DNA of 64,000 nt, taken from NCBI RefSeq assembly GCF_900114995.1, contig NZ_FOUX01000001.1, forward strand, positions 1,612,001-1,676,000, in the 5' to 3' direction. Shown here one piece after another: positions 38,419-47,544 of this stretch; the first letter of the stretch is position 1; each line of letters begins with the position of its first letter. Both the position numbers and the translations under genes were made by a program. The DNA is from Chitinophaga sp. YR627. Its GTDB lineage: Bacteria; Bacteroidota; Bacteroidia; Chitinophagales; Chitinophagaceae. The notes beneath the pieces are model-generated. The model was not told the DNA's origin, searched no databases, and worked only from the letters and a program-made list of their open reading frames with translations.

Positions 38419-40194
38419 ATGGCCAACCCATATATATCCCTGTTGCGGACAGCCTGGCTTTATGCGCGAAAAGAACGGAAAAGGTATGTATTGGTATATG
38501 CCATGTTCGTTGTTTCCGCCATCATCAATGCTTTGTACCCCGTATTACTGGGATGGTTTATTAATAAGATCCAACAGGATACACAGCAGGTGCTGCATTA
38601 CGCATTCCTGTATGCAGGCAGTTATTTTGCCCTGAAGTTGCTGGAATGGGCCTTTCACGGTCCCGCCCGTGTCATGGAAAGGGAACTGGCCTTTAATCTC
38701 AGCCGTAACTTCCTGCAGGAACGCTATCACCAGGTACTGCACCTGCCGGTAAAATGGCACCAGGATCATCACAGTGGCGCTACCATCAATCGTATCCGTA
38801 AAGCATACGAAGCATTGAAGACTTTTTTCGATCACGGCTTTATGTATCTGCGGGCAGTAGGTAAACTCATTTTTTCAGTAGCAGCCATCGTCTACTTTTC
38901 CCCCTTGTTTGGTAGCATCGGTGTAGCGCTTGGTATCATCACGATCTGGGTGATCTTTAAATTTGATAAGCCTTTTATCCGTACACTGGATGAGGTGAAT
39001 GAAAAGGAACACGTGGTATCCTCGACCTTGTTCGACAGCCTTTCCAATATCATGACGGTCATTACCCTGCGACTCGAAAAGAGCATGGAAACCGGCCTCC
39101 TGGGGAAAGTACACCAGATCGTACCACCGTTTAAAAAGAATATCCGTATCAATGAATGGAAGTGGTTTGTAGCAGATGTATTGATCACGGTGATCTATTG
39201 TGTGGTGGCTGTGGGGTATATTATACAATACTGGCAGCCCGGACAGGTGTTTTATATCGCCGGACTCGTCACCTTGCTGGGATACGTCAACCAGTTTACC
39301 AGCGTATTTTATGACTTTGCCTGGCAGTATACTGATATCACCCAATACAATACCTACGTACAGACGGCGACTAATATTGACGACGCATTTAAAAAGCAAC
39401 ATCGTCCGGATGCGCCTACCGATCTGCCGGAGACCTGGGAAATGATCAGTATAAAAGACCTGAACTTTTCTCACCGTGAGCAATACGCAGAACACGCACC
39501 GCAAAGCCTGCACGGACTGAATATTCAAATACCCCGTGGTAAACGTATCGCCTTAATAGGAGAGAGCGGCAGCGGTAAAAGTACCCTGCTGTCATTGCTG
39601 AGAGGATTGTATGACCCGCAGCCAGGAATGGAGTTATCAGTCGATGGAAAATCATATGACATGGATACACTCAATGAGACCGTCACCCTCTTCCCGCAGG
39701 AACCGGAGATCTTTGAGAATACCATCGCTTATAATGTCACGCTTGGATTGCCTTTCAGCGAAGCAGATATTGAAGAAGTATGTGAAGGGGCTCATTTTAC
39801 GGATGTCATCAGTCAACTCCCACTCGGACTGGAGTCTGATATCCGGGAAAAAGGGGTGAACCTTTCCGGCGGACAAAAACAACGCCTCGCCCTCGCCCGT
39901 GGGATCCTCGCCGCCCGGGAAAGTGAGGTGGTACTGCTCGACGAACCAACCAGCAGTGTAGATCCAAAGACAGAGGTCATGATCTATACCAAGTTGTTCA
40001 AAGCTTTTGCAGATAAAGCAGTGATCTCATCGATCCACCGCCTGCATCTGCTGACACACTTCGATTATGTATATATACTCCAACAGGGGAAAATTGTCGG
40101 CGAAGGCACTTTTGAGCACCTGAAGGAGCATAGTCCTATCTTTCAGGAACTCTGGAAACACCAGAAAGATACCATGGGCAAACATTATCAATAA
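38419..40194 (+). CDS. ABC transporter, fused permease and ATPase (exporter half-transporter)
   Basis: 591 residues: a six-helix type I exporter membrane domain (about 20-320) followed by the nucleotide-binding domain with Walker A GESGSGKST (381-389), Q-loop FPQEPEIF (425-432), signature LSGGQKQR (482-489), Walker B VVLLDEP (504-510) and H-loop His540. It would work as a homodimer exporting a lipid, drug or peptide; the substrate cannot be read from sequence. There is no peptidase C39 domain. It stands alone between a terminator and a 54-bp gap to a barrel protein. Confidence 0.92.
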   Translation: MANPYISLLRTAWLYARKERKRYVLVYAMFVVSAIINALYPVLLGWFINKIQQDTQQVLHYAFLYAGSYFALKLLEWAFHGPARVMERELAFNLSRNFLQERYHQVLHLPVKWHQDHHSGATINRIRKAYEALKTFFDHGFMYLRAVGKLIFSVAAIVYFSPLFGSIGVALGIITIWVIFKFDKPFIRTLDEVNEKEHVVSSTLFDSLSNIMTVITLRLEKSMETGLLGKVHQIVPPFKKNIRINEWKWFVADVLITVIYCVVAVGYIIQYWQPGQVFYIAGLVTLLGYVNQFTSVFYDFAWQYTDITQYNTYVQTATNIDDAFKKQHRPDAPTDLPETWEMISIKDLNFSHREQYAEHAPQSLHGLNIQIPRGKRIALIGESGSGKSTLLSLLRGLYDPQPGMELSVDGKSYDMDTLNETVTLFPQEPEIFENTIAYNVTLGLPFSEADIEEVCEGAHFTDVISQLPLGLESDIREKGVNLSGGQKQRLALARGILAARESEVVLLDEPTSSVDPKTEVMIYTKLFKAFADKAVISSIHRLHLLTHFDYVYILQQGKIVGEGTFEHLKEHSPIFQELWKHQKDTMGKHYQ

Positions 40195-40248
40195 GCATTA
40201 TCAGGTAAAAGGTTAACTTTAATCTGCCTCAAAATAATAAGGCACAAG

Positions 40249-41115
40249 ATGAAAAGAATATATTTTCTATCAATTTTGTTATCCCTGCTTACACCTGTAT
40301 TGTACGCCCAGGACCAGAGATCATTTCCAACATCAGAACTCTCCGTTGGCGCCCAATATGCCATGCCCCTGGGAGATTTCAGAGAAGGCAGCGCCACCTT
40401 CTTCGATGTAAAAGACCCCGGCTACAATTATGGGATCGGAGGAGCCGTAAAATACCTGTTACGACTGAATAAGACCTACGGATTTTCACTCCAGACAGGC
40501 GCTATGCGATACCATCCAAAAGCATCGGCAACAAATACCAGCGGTGGATTTACAGCGATCCCCGTTAAAATAGGCGCACAATTCCGGTATAGATCATTAT
40601 TCGCAGAACCACAGTTCGGATTCACCTACTTCGCAGATAACCATACTTTCTATCAAAGCGGGTCAACGACCTACGGACTGACCATCGGTTCATATATCAC
40701 AAAACATATCTCGCTGTCGGCCAACTATGAACGCTGGAATAAAGGCGGATTCGCCGCCAGCCATGTCGGCGTCGGGGTAGCATACGCCTTTTCACTTCGC
40801 GGTCTGCATACCGTAGACAGCATCATGAAAGAAAGAACACCGCCCCCTTACAGGATGCGTCCTGTATATGATAAAACCAGTGAAGACTGGAAAACACAGC
40901 GATCCTATAAAGCCCTGGGCTGGGTATCCATCGGCGTCGGAGTGCCATTGACATTACTCGGTCTCGTGACCGCCATCGCCAGTGCAGAGACAAACAGCAT
41001 CAAGCCCGCCACCTATCAGTGGTTAATAGGCTCCGGCGTAGTAGTCACTTCGGCAAGTATCCCGTTCTTTATTTTGTCCCACAAGTATAAAAAGCGAACC
41101 ATCAGGCCGCTCTGA
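40249..41115 (+). CDS. Outer-membrane-type beta-barrel protein with C-terminal hydrophobic helices
   Basis: 288 residues with signal peptide ending LYAQ (about residue 21). Residues 30-190 read as barrel strands (LSVGAQYAMPLGDFRE, GIGGAVKYLLRL, GFSLQTGAMRY, IPVKIGAQFRY, FAEPQFGFTYF, HVGVGVAYAFSLRG). The last 75 residues contain two helical hydrophobic segments (WVSIGVGVPLTLLGLVTAI, WLIGSGVVVTSASIPFFIL), unusual for an outer-membrane barrel. Function unknown. Confidence 0.7.
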   Translation: MKRIYFLSILLSLLTPVLYAQDQRSFPTSELSVGAQYAMPLGDFREGSATFFDVKDPGYNYGIGGAVKYLLRLNKTYGFSLQTGAMRYHPKASATNTSGGFTAIPVKIGAQFRYRSLFAEPQFGFTYFADNHTFYQSGSTTYGLTIGSYITKHISLSANYERWNKGGFAASHVGVGVAYAFSLRGLHTVDSIMKERTPPPYRMRPVYDKTSEDWKTQRSYKALGWVSIGVGVPLTLLGLVTAIASAETNSIKPATYQWLIGSGVVVTSASIPFFILSHKYKKRTIRPL

Positions 41116-41201
41116 TAAATAAAAAAGAGGATGTATCAAAAACAAATGAACGTCTTCAGAATAGTTTAAATGACTACCTGATTCTATCAGGTGTCCGAAT
41201 A

Positions 41202-41240
41202 AAAAGAAGCTGCTCAATACTTTTGAAACAGCTTCTTTTA
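41202..41240. terminator. Bidirectional terminator between convergent genes
   Basis: AAAAAGAAGCTG pairs with CAGCTTCTTTTA across a 16-nt loop, with A and T runs on either side. It serves the 40249 gene and the minus-strand VOC gene. Confidence 0.8.
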
Positions 41241-41247
41241 AATTAGT

Positions 41248-41649
41248 TTACTCGAACCTTTTTTGCGCATCCTGCGTCACTGGTGTGAAGAGGTTCACCA
41301 GATTCCCGTCCGGATCCCTGAACAATAAAGAACGATTGCCCCAGGGCATCGTAGTAGGTACCTGTACCACATCTTTCCCTGCGATATCGGCTACCGCCGG
41401 ATATTGCTCATCTACATTATCTACCTGAAATTCAATGATAACGGAGCGGTTATTGGCAGGAACAGCTATGGGTGTTTCGCCAAAAAAAGCCAATGTACGC
41501 GTACTGCCGATCGCCAATGCGGCACGGGAAGTCTTTAATTCAGCAAAATCGTCGGTAAACCAGGTAAACTTCGCTCCCAAAGCGATCTCATAAAAATTTA
41601 CCAAGCGTTTAATATCATCGGTAATGATGCGGACTGATGAAAGCGTCAT
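41248..41649 (-). CDS. VOC-family (glyoxalase/dioxygenase superfamily) protein
   Basis: 133 residues with the two beta-alpha-beta-beta-beta units of the vicinal oxygen chelate fold: LSSVRIITDDIKRLVNFYEI at the N-terminus, VIIEFQVDNVDEQY in the middle, MPWGNRSLLFRDPDGNLVNL at the end. Length fits a single-domain VOC member, acting as a dimer. Specific activity (lyase, dioxygenase or antibiotic binding) is not readable. Monocistronic. Confidence 0.88.
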   Translation of the reverse strand: MTLSSVRIITDDIKRLVNFYEIALGAKFTWFTDDFAELKTSRAALAIGSTRTLAFFGETPIAVPANNRSVIIEFQVDNVDEQYPAVADIAGKDVVQVPTTMPWGNRSLLFRDPDGNLVNLFTPVTQDAQKRFE

Positions 41650-41719
41650 GTCTGTTGATTTTGTTTAGAATGACACAAAGTAAAAAGGGGCGAGTGACAA
41701 CCCTATGTCAGCAGCCCAT

Positions 41720-41751
41720 AAAAAAAGCCGGTACCTGGACAGGCACCGGCT
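41720..41751 (-). terminator. Terminator of the metalloprotease gene
   Basis: On the minus strand AGCCGGTGCCT pairs with AGGTACCGGCT (one mismatch), followed by T7. It lies 25 bp after the stop codon at 41777. Confidence 0.85.
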
Positions 41752-41776
41752 ATTTCTTATCTATTTATTATCAAAA

Positions 41777-44700
41777 TTATTGCTTGATGATCTTCGTCAT
41801 ATTCACTTCTTTCGCACCATTTCTGATCTTCAGGATATAAACACCTGTCGGTAATGTAGAAATATCCAGCTGCGTGTTCACCGGATTCATTTCACGGCGT
41901 AATACCACACGGCCATTGACATCATACATCATTACGGAAGATCTTCCTTTGAAACCGGTCAGATTCACGTTCACCACATTATTAGCAGGGTTCGGGAATA
42001 CAGCCACTTTAGGCACATCGCTGTTCACTACATCCGTACTACGGCTGGCAGTACCTAACTGTACGCGCAGTGTATAACAGGAAGTAGTACTGTTAGCGCC
42101 ATTGTAACCATAGACCTGTGCATAATAAGTACCCGGCGTCATATTTCTGCTGATCGTTTCACTGCTGGTACCACCCGCCTGTGAAATTGCCAGCTGTGTA
42201 CCGGCACTGTTCAGCAGTTTCAGGTCATAGTCGCCTGGTAAGGTACCCAGGGTAATAGTGATCGTACCCGCTGTAGTGATCACGAACTTGTAATGGTCAA
42301 TATCGCCTGACGGACTGATAAGACCCGTAATATCCGTATTGAATGGAATAGTAGCTGCACCGGCAGTAGTACCGTTGGTGGCAGTATCCAGGTTGTTCGC
42401 ACAGGTAGGCGGCGTCAGGGTAGTGAACTGCGCACTGGCATAAGCACCATTACCATCAGAACAATTTGTCCTCACTCTCCAGTCATAGGTAGTGGTAGCT
42501 GTCAATCCGCTCAGGTTCGCAGATGTTGCTGTCGTTCCGGTTTGGACATTGATCCAGGTAGCACTTGCAGCTGGTTTGTAATCAACATCATAACTCAATG
42601 CACCGCTTACCGCTGACCAGCTGATAGCAGCTGCCGTAGTAGTTACTGATGCACTGGTTAAACCGGTAGGTGCGCTACACGATGCACTTGGCGTAGTCGT
42701 TAACTGACCAACAGCATAAGAACTACTATCGCTGGCACAATGTGATCTTACCCTGTAGTCATAGGTATGTCCTGCCAGGAGGCCTGTCAGGTTAACGCCT
42801 GTAACGGTAATGCCTGTCGCAGCATTGATCCAGGTAGTATCAGCAGCAGCCTTGTAATCAACATCATACGATACAGCGCCACTTGCAGCTGTCCAGGTGA
42901 TGGTTGCAGCAGTTGAGGTAACCGCAGAATCACTCAGACCTGTCGGAGATGTACAGGAGGATCCGGATACAATGGTAAAGTTGGTATTGGAAATATCAAA
43001 GAAGATGTTTCCAACAGATTCCACTTTTATTCTGGCTGTGGTTGTGGGTGTGTTAGGGATGATAACCGCCTGACTACCATCATTCGGCGTACTGCCAACT
43101 AAGGTACTGAATGTATTACCGCCATCCGTAGAGATGGAGATCTTTACATTCGCACAGCTCACAGGAGAAGCGGTTGTATTCGCCACATTCCAGGTGATGT
43201 TCTGGGAAGAATTACCCGCCCAGGAAACAGCCGTATTAGGAGCCGTTACAGAGAACGGTCCGGAGGTATTGCTCACAGTCACCGTCATATCAGAGAAGTT
43301 GGTCTGTCCGATCGTTACCGGTGCTGTCGAACTATAAGGCGCATTATCCCTTACCGTTAGACGGAACCGCAGGGTTCTGGATACGGAGCTCAGTGCTTCG
43401 GTATTTGCGCCAGCATCACCACCGGTTAAAGGACCAGATACTAAATTGCCGGCAAGAATGGTGGACAGTTTAGGGAAATACCGGGTAGGGGTTGTAACAG
43501 GAGGCAGTGAGATCCAGTTCGGACCAGCAGCCTTGGTCGGACTAGCCACACTGCTGGAGCCTGTTTGTGAAGAAGAAGCATTGTCATATTGCTCCCAGGC
43601 ATACGTCAGCACATCAGCTGTATTGGCATCCGTAGCTGTACCTGTCAACGCAAATGGTGTGCTGATCGGAATGGTGTAGTTACCACCGGCGCTTACCACA
43701 GGAGTAGCGTTATTGCCCGATATAACGGTGGTTACAGGGCAACTCTTGCCAGACAGGTTTGCCTGGATCTGTGCAATGGAAGCCGCATGGAAAATATCTA
43801 TTGAATGCGGTGCCAGATCCTGACTGGTGATACCGGCATATCCCATGATGGTGATACCCGAACCAGGTTCCACGTTCACGCCTGTACCTTCATTGCTCAT
43901 AGAGAAGGTGTGGTTAGCACCTAATTGGTGACCTACTTCATGTACCACATAGTCAATATCGAAATTGTCGCCCTGTGGGATCGCATCTGCAGGAGAGGTG
44001 AAGCCGCTTCCTTTTGAATTATCAACACAGATACAACCGATACAACCCGCGTTACCACCACCACCGGAAGCACCAAACAGGTGACCGATATCATAGTTGG
44101 CAGCACCGATCACCGAGTTCAGGGTATTCTGTAACTCGCTGTTCCAGGCCCCACCGGCTCCTGAACTGGCAGAAGAATAGGGATCTGTGGAAGGATTGTA
44201 ATAGAATACACTGGTACTGGCAGCTACCAGATTAAGATGGATCGCGAGATCCTTTTCATAGACACCATTACAACGGGTCAGCGTAGCGTTGACAGCCGCC
44301 AGTACTAAGGCAACCTGTGAAGCACTGGTGGCGCCGAAGTAATTGGAGTATTCCGCAGTTACTGACTGGGCCAGCCGTAAAGTTTTGGAATCACCGGTAG
44401 AGCGGCCTGCAACATCAGGTACGCGACTGTCTATGTCAGTCGCCAGTTGTTGCTCAGGTGTAAAACATTTCCACGGTAAAGTATTCGCCCTTTTTTTGAA
44501 TACAGTATATACTGTATGGTCAGCAGAATAGGGTTCGATAAACTCATTCTCTTTTCCGGTACGGAATACAGTCGTCTGTATTCCCTGCGGAGATATGCTC
44601 AGTTTTAACGTGGCATATTTGTCAGTAATACCCTTTCCCGAAAAGGCTCTGATATCCGGGAACTGGGCCTGTAAGGCAGGTTCGAAATTGGATGCTTCTG

Positions 44701-44968
44701 TAATTTCGAATTGTTCAATCTGTCCATCGGCGTTGGGTAGAGAAATAATGGTGGCGTGGGCGGACTTATTACCGACCGATCTGAATGCCTGATCTCTGAA
44801 AGGTGTAAAATTGAGATCAAACAGTTTAAACTCAGTGGGAAAAGCAAGACGGGCAACAGCTTTATCGGTACTAATTCTGGCGCCGTCAGTGTGTGGCCTC
44901 CAGTAGTCCTGTGCAAACGACAGTGTACTGCACAGTAGTGCAGTTGCGAGGAGTAGAAGTTTTCGCAT
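41777..44968 (-). CDS. T9SS-secreted reprolysin-like zinc metalloprotease
   Basis: 1063 residues: signal peptide (ends SFAQ, residue 20), propeptide-like region to about 195, and an M12B-type catalytic domain with HEVGHQLGANH (zinc ligands His343, His347, His353) and Met-turn ITIMGYAG (Met375). A beta-sandwich region with repeated VTAPNTAVSWAG-type strands follows, then two fibronectin III domains (about 670-850), a PPC domain (about 855-975, GDYDLKLLNSAGTQLAIS) and a T9SS sorting tail (KVAVFPNPANNVVNVNL ... KIIKQ). It would degrade extracellular protein. It lies downstream of three FG-GAP surface genes on the same strand. Confidence 0.93.
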   Translation of the reverse strand: MRKLLLLATALLCSTLSFAQDYWRPHTDGARISTDKAVARLAFPTEFKLFDLNFTPFRDQAFRSVGNKSAHATIISLPNADGQIEQFEITEASNFEPALQAQFPDIRAFSGKGITDKYATLKLSISPQGIQTTVFRTGKENEFIEPYSADHTVYTVFKKRANTLPWKCFTPEQQLATDIDSRVPDVAGRSTGDSKTLRLAQSVTAEYSNYFGATSASQVALVLAAVNATLTRCNGVYEKDLAIHLNLVAASTSVFYYNPSTDPYSSASSGAGGAWNSELQNTLNSVIGAANYDIGHLFGASGGGGNAGCIGCICVDNSKGSGFTSPADAIPQGDNFDIDYVVHEVGHQLGANHTFSMSNEGTGVNVEPGSGITIMGYAGITSQDLAPHSIDIFHAASIAQIQANLSGKSCPVTTVISGNNATPVVSAGGNYTIPISTPFALTGTATDANTADVLTYAWEQYDNASSSQTGSSSVASPTKAAGPNWISLPPVTTPTRYFPKLSTILAGNLVSGPLTGGDAGANTEALSSVSRTLRFRLTVRDNAPYSSTAPVTIGQTNFSDMTVTVSNTSGPFSVTAPNTAVSWAGNSSQNITWNVANTTASPVSCANVKISISTDGGNTFSTLVGSTPNDGSQAVIIPNTPTTTARIKVESVGNIFFDISNTNFTIVSGSSCTSPTGLSDSAVTSTAATITWTAASGAVSYDVDYKAAADTTWINAATGITVTGVNLTGLLAGHTYDYRVRSHCASDSSSYAVGQLTTTPSASCSAPTGLTSASVTTTAAAISWSAVSGALSYDVDYKPAASATWINVQTGTTATSANLSGLTATTTYDWRVRTNCSDGNGAYASAQFTTLTPPTCANNLDTATNGTTAGAATIPFNTDITGLISPSGDIDHYKFVITTAGTITITLGTLPGDYDLKLLNSAGTQLAISQAGGTSSETISRNMTPGTYYAQVYGYNGANSTTSCYTLRVQLGTASRSTDVVNSDVPKVAVFPNPANNVVNVNLTGFKGRSSVMMYDVNGRVVLRREMNPVNTQLDISTLPTGVYILKIRNGAKEVNMTKIIKQ

Positions 44969-45173
44969 TTTTACTCAGGGTTTTAATAATTAAGAATAGT
45001 AGTCTTCATAAATGTAAAAGAACTCGCTGCGGCGGTAATTGTACCGGCTCGCAATATCCACATGCCTATAGGCTATTTTCAACGAAAGGTCATTATTGCT
45101 GCTATTCCTGAAGGGCGCTCGTAATCATATATCAGGTAAAGCAGATGAGATTGGTTGTGTGTTGCTACAATGG

Positions 45174-45203
45174 CAATGGCCCTGCTTTGCAGCAAGGCCA
45201 TTG
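45174..45203 (-). terminator. Hairpin after the last FG-GAP gene
   Basis: A 30-bp palindrome-like hairpin (CAATGGCC...GGCCATTG, with inner CTGC/GCAG) 30 bp beyond the stop at 45234. It lacks a T run, so it may be a weak terminator or transcript-stabilising structure. Confidence 0.4.
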
Positions 45204-45233
45204 TCTCTTCTCCGGATAATTATGTAGGTCAGC

Positions 45234-47489
45234 TTATTGCTTAATTATCTTCTCCCGGAACACTTTGCTACCGTTCTGAATCACCACAAAGTATATGCCA
45301 GCTGTCAGTCTGCTGATGTCAATTGACTGCTGATAGTTCACTACATTTCCGGCTTTAACAGTCTGCACGAAACCTCCCTGTACATTCATGATCTGTATGT
45401 AAGTAGGCGTCTGACTATCTAAGCCCTGTAGCTGTACAAAGAGATCATTCACTACCGGGTTAGGGAATACTTTCACAGCTGCAACGGTTGTTGATGGCAT
45501 TGGTGCTTTGCTGGCTGTCACCGGAGCATCGGCAGTGAGTAAGCCCGCCGAACCAGCACCCCCATGATAAACAAAAGCGGCACCTTCAGCGACTTGTCCG
45601 TTCGAAAAGGCAATTGCGCCGATCAGTACGTCGCTGTTGCCGTCGTTATTTACATCGCCTGCACTGGATACGCTATATCCCAGTATAGCACCCGACTGGT
45701 TGGATTGTATGGTGGATGCAGGTACGGGATTAATGCCGGTGGCACGTCCATAATATACGAAGGCCATTCCTTCGCGTTCCTGACTACCATTTTCCTGGTT
45801 GGGTGATCCTACGATGATATCCGCATAACCATCATTATTAATATCTCCGGCAAATTCGATGTCGAAGCCATAACCTGCACCTTCCTGGTTCCCTTCCAGA
45901 ATAGTAGCCGGTGTTGCACCGATACCTGTGCTACCGCCATGGTATATGTATGTTGCACCTTCCCCGCTCTGATCATTAGAATAGTACGGAATGCCTAGAA
46001 TGATATCGGTATAACCGTCACCATTAATATCCCCACCTCCTGCGATTGCAAGGGCATCTTCAACTGATAAATTTATGTTTAGCGTATTTGTTGGTGTTGT
46101 CGCCATGCCGTCAGGACCACCCATAAAAGTCAGTACCTGATGAGTAGCTGTAACCGCAATATCATTGTATCCGTCATTATTGATATCTCCTGCAGCCACG
46201 ATACGGCTTCCTAAACGGAGTCCGGCCTGGTTACCTTCAATGACGATCCATGGTGTAAATGATACACCCCAGTCGCTTCCCGGAATGATCGTAATGGTTC
46301 CTTCATTAGCTTGTCCGTGTGAAGCCGAGCCAGACCCAATAATGATATCATCAAAAGCATCCCCGGTCACATCTTTTGATATGGCGATAGAGATGCCCAA
46401 GGTGCCATAGCTCGGATCGCCATACACAATCTCCGGAGTGGTCGTGACGCCGGAAGACGAGCCATAGTATACTGCGATGCCACCCTGCTGGTGCGTACTG
46501 TCATCTGCATTTAATACAACATCATCGTAACCATCACCATTAAGATCTCCGCCAGTACCCAGCGCTACGCCATATTGTCCGCCAGGAGTATTGGGGGTGA
46601 GCAATGTATAGGTGAATGGGACAATTCCGCGGATACTGCCGTAGTAGACAAATACAGCACCATTTCCACCATTTGCATGTTGATATCCCGGTGCACCCAG
46701 CAGAATGTCGTCATAATTATCGTTATTGAGTTTTCCACCACGTGCTACCTCCATTCCCAGTATAGCCCCCACCTGATTGCCTTGTAAGAACGTATTGGCA
46801 TTCTGTGGTGTCCCATTCAGGACAATAGGATCAATAGTAATAGGGTAAACCGCCTTTTCAACGTCCACTGCTATCTGTACCTGGTTATCCTGCACGGAGA
46901 AATGTGCCGGTAAGATCGTGCCGTTCGCATCCCATACCTTCAGGTCATTATAGGAAAGCAATTGCTGCCCGTTACGGAAGGTCAGACTGGTCTCATTACG
47001 TTTGAACGTCTGCCAGCCTTCAGCCGTCTGCAATTGCACACTGAGTGTACGTGCTTTTGTTGCCGGTTGCTGAATGATAAAGTTCTGGCGGATACCCTGG
47101 TCGTTATTGACATATTCAACGATATAATGGTCATCATGATTGAACCGGACGGTACCATCATGCATCTTAACAGAGGTCTGCGCGGCAGGCTGGTACAAGG
47201 ACTGACCATCCGCAGTGATGCCTTTTACAGTTAATCCGAACGACCATTGTTGTGCCGCATTCCGTGGCGTAATAAGCATTTCCTGCGCAGTGTAAGTCGC
47301 CAACAGACTATGCTGACGATTGTTACTCTGGTAGATACCCGTATTGCTTTGCCAGTTGATAAAGTATTCGCTGCGCGCGATATAGGCCTGTAGCTGATCC
47401 TGCGTGCCTTTTTCAATAACAGGATCAGTGCCGGCATATGCTGTACCGACGGCCAGCAGCAGACTGCCTAAAAAGTAAAGTTTTCTCAT
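45234..47489 (-). CDS. FG-GAP repeat surface protein with T9SS tail, paralogue 1
   Basis: 751 residues: signal peptide (MRKLYFLGSLLLAVGTAYAG), a conserved N-terminal domain (about 20-225: SEYFINWQSNTGIYQSNNRQ, LLATYTAQEM, IRQNFIIQQPA, VYPITIDPIVLNGTPQNANT), then seven or so FG-GAP repeats (about 235-660) with calcium-loop cores such as DINGDGYTDIILG and YVYYGRATGINP, and a T9SS sorting tail (KVFPNPVVNDLFVQLQ ... EKIIKQ). This is an integrin-alpha-like beta propeller on the cell surface. It is the last of three tandem paralogues, 55 bp after paralogue 2. Confidence 0.88.
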   Translation of the reverse strand: MRKLYFLGSLLLAVGTAYAGTDPVIEKGTQDQLQAYIARSEYFINWQSNTGIYQSNNRQHSLLATYTAQEMLITPRNAAQQWSFGLTVKGITADGQSLYQPAAQTSVKMHDGTVRFNHDDHYIVEYVNNDQGIRQNFIIQQPATKARTLSVQLQTAEGWQTFKRNETSLTFRNGQQLLSYNDLKVWDANGTILPAHFSVQDNQVQIAVDVEKAVYPITIDPIVLNGTPQNANTFLQGNQVGAILGMEVARGGKLNNDNYDDILLGAPGYQHANGGNGAVFVYYGSIRGIVPFTYTLLTPNTPGGQYGVALGTGGDLNGDGYDDVVLNADDSTHQQGGIAVYYGSSSGVTTTPEIVYGDPSYGTLGISIAISKDVTGDAFDDIIIGSGSASHGQANEGTITIIPGSDWGVSFTPWIVIEGNQAGLRLGSRIVAAGDINNDGYNDIAVTATHQVLTFMGGPDGMATTPTNTLNINLSVEDALAIAGGGDINGDGYTDIILGIPYYSNDQSGEGATYIYHGGSTGIGATPATILEGNQEGAGYGFDIEFAGDINNDGYADIIVGSPNQENGSQEREGMAFVYYGRATGINPVPASTIQSNQSGAILGYSVSSAGDVNNDGNSDVLIGAIAFSNGQVAEGAAFVYHGGAGSAGLLTADAPVTASKAPMPSTTVAAVKVFPNPVVNDLFVQLQGLDSQTPTYIQIMNVQGGFVQTVKAGNVVNYQQSIDISRLTAGIYFVVIQNGSKVFREKIIKQ

Positions 47490-47544
47490 AATATTAGGTT
47501 ATAAGCACCCCTGCAGGGGCAGGGACGCTATATAGGTTGATTAT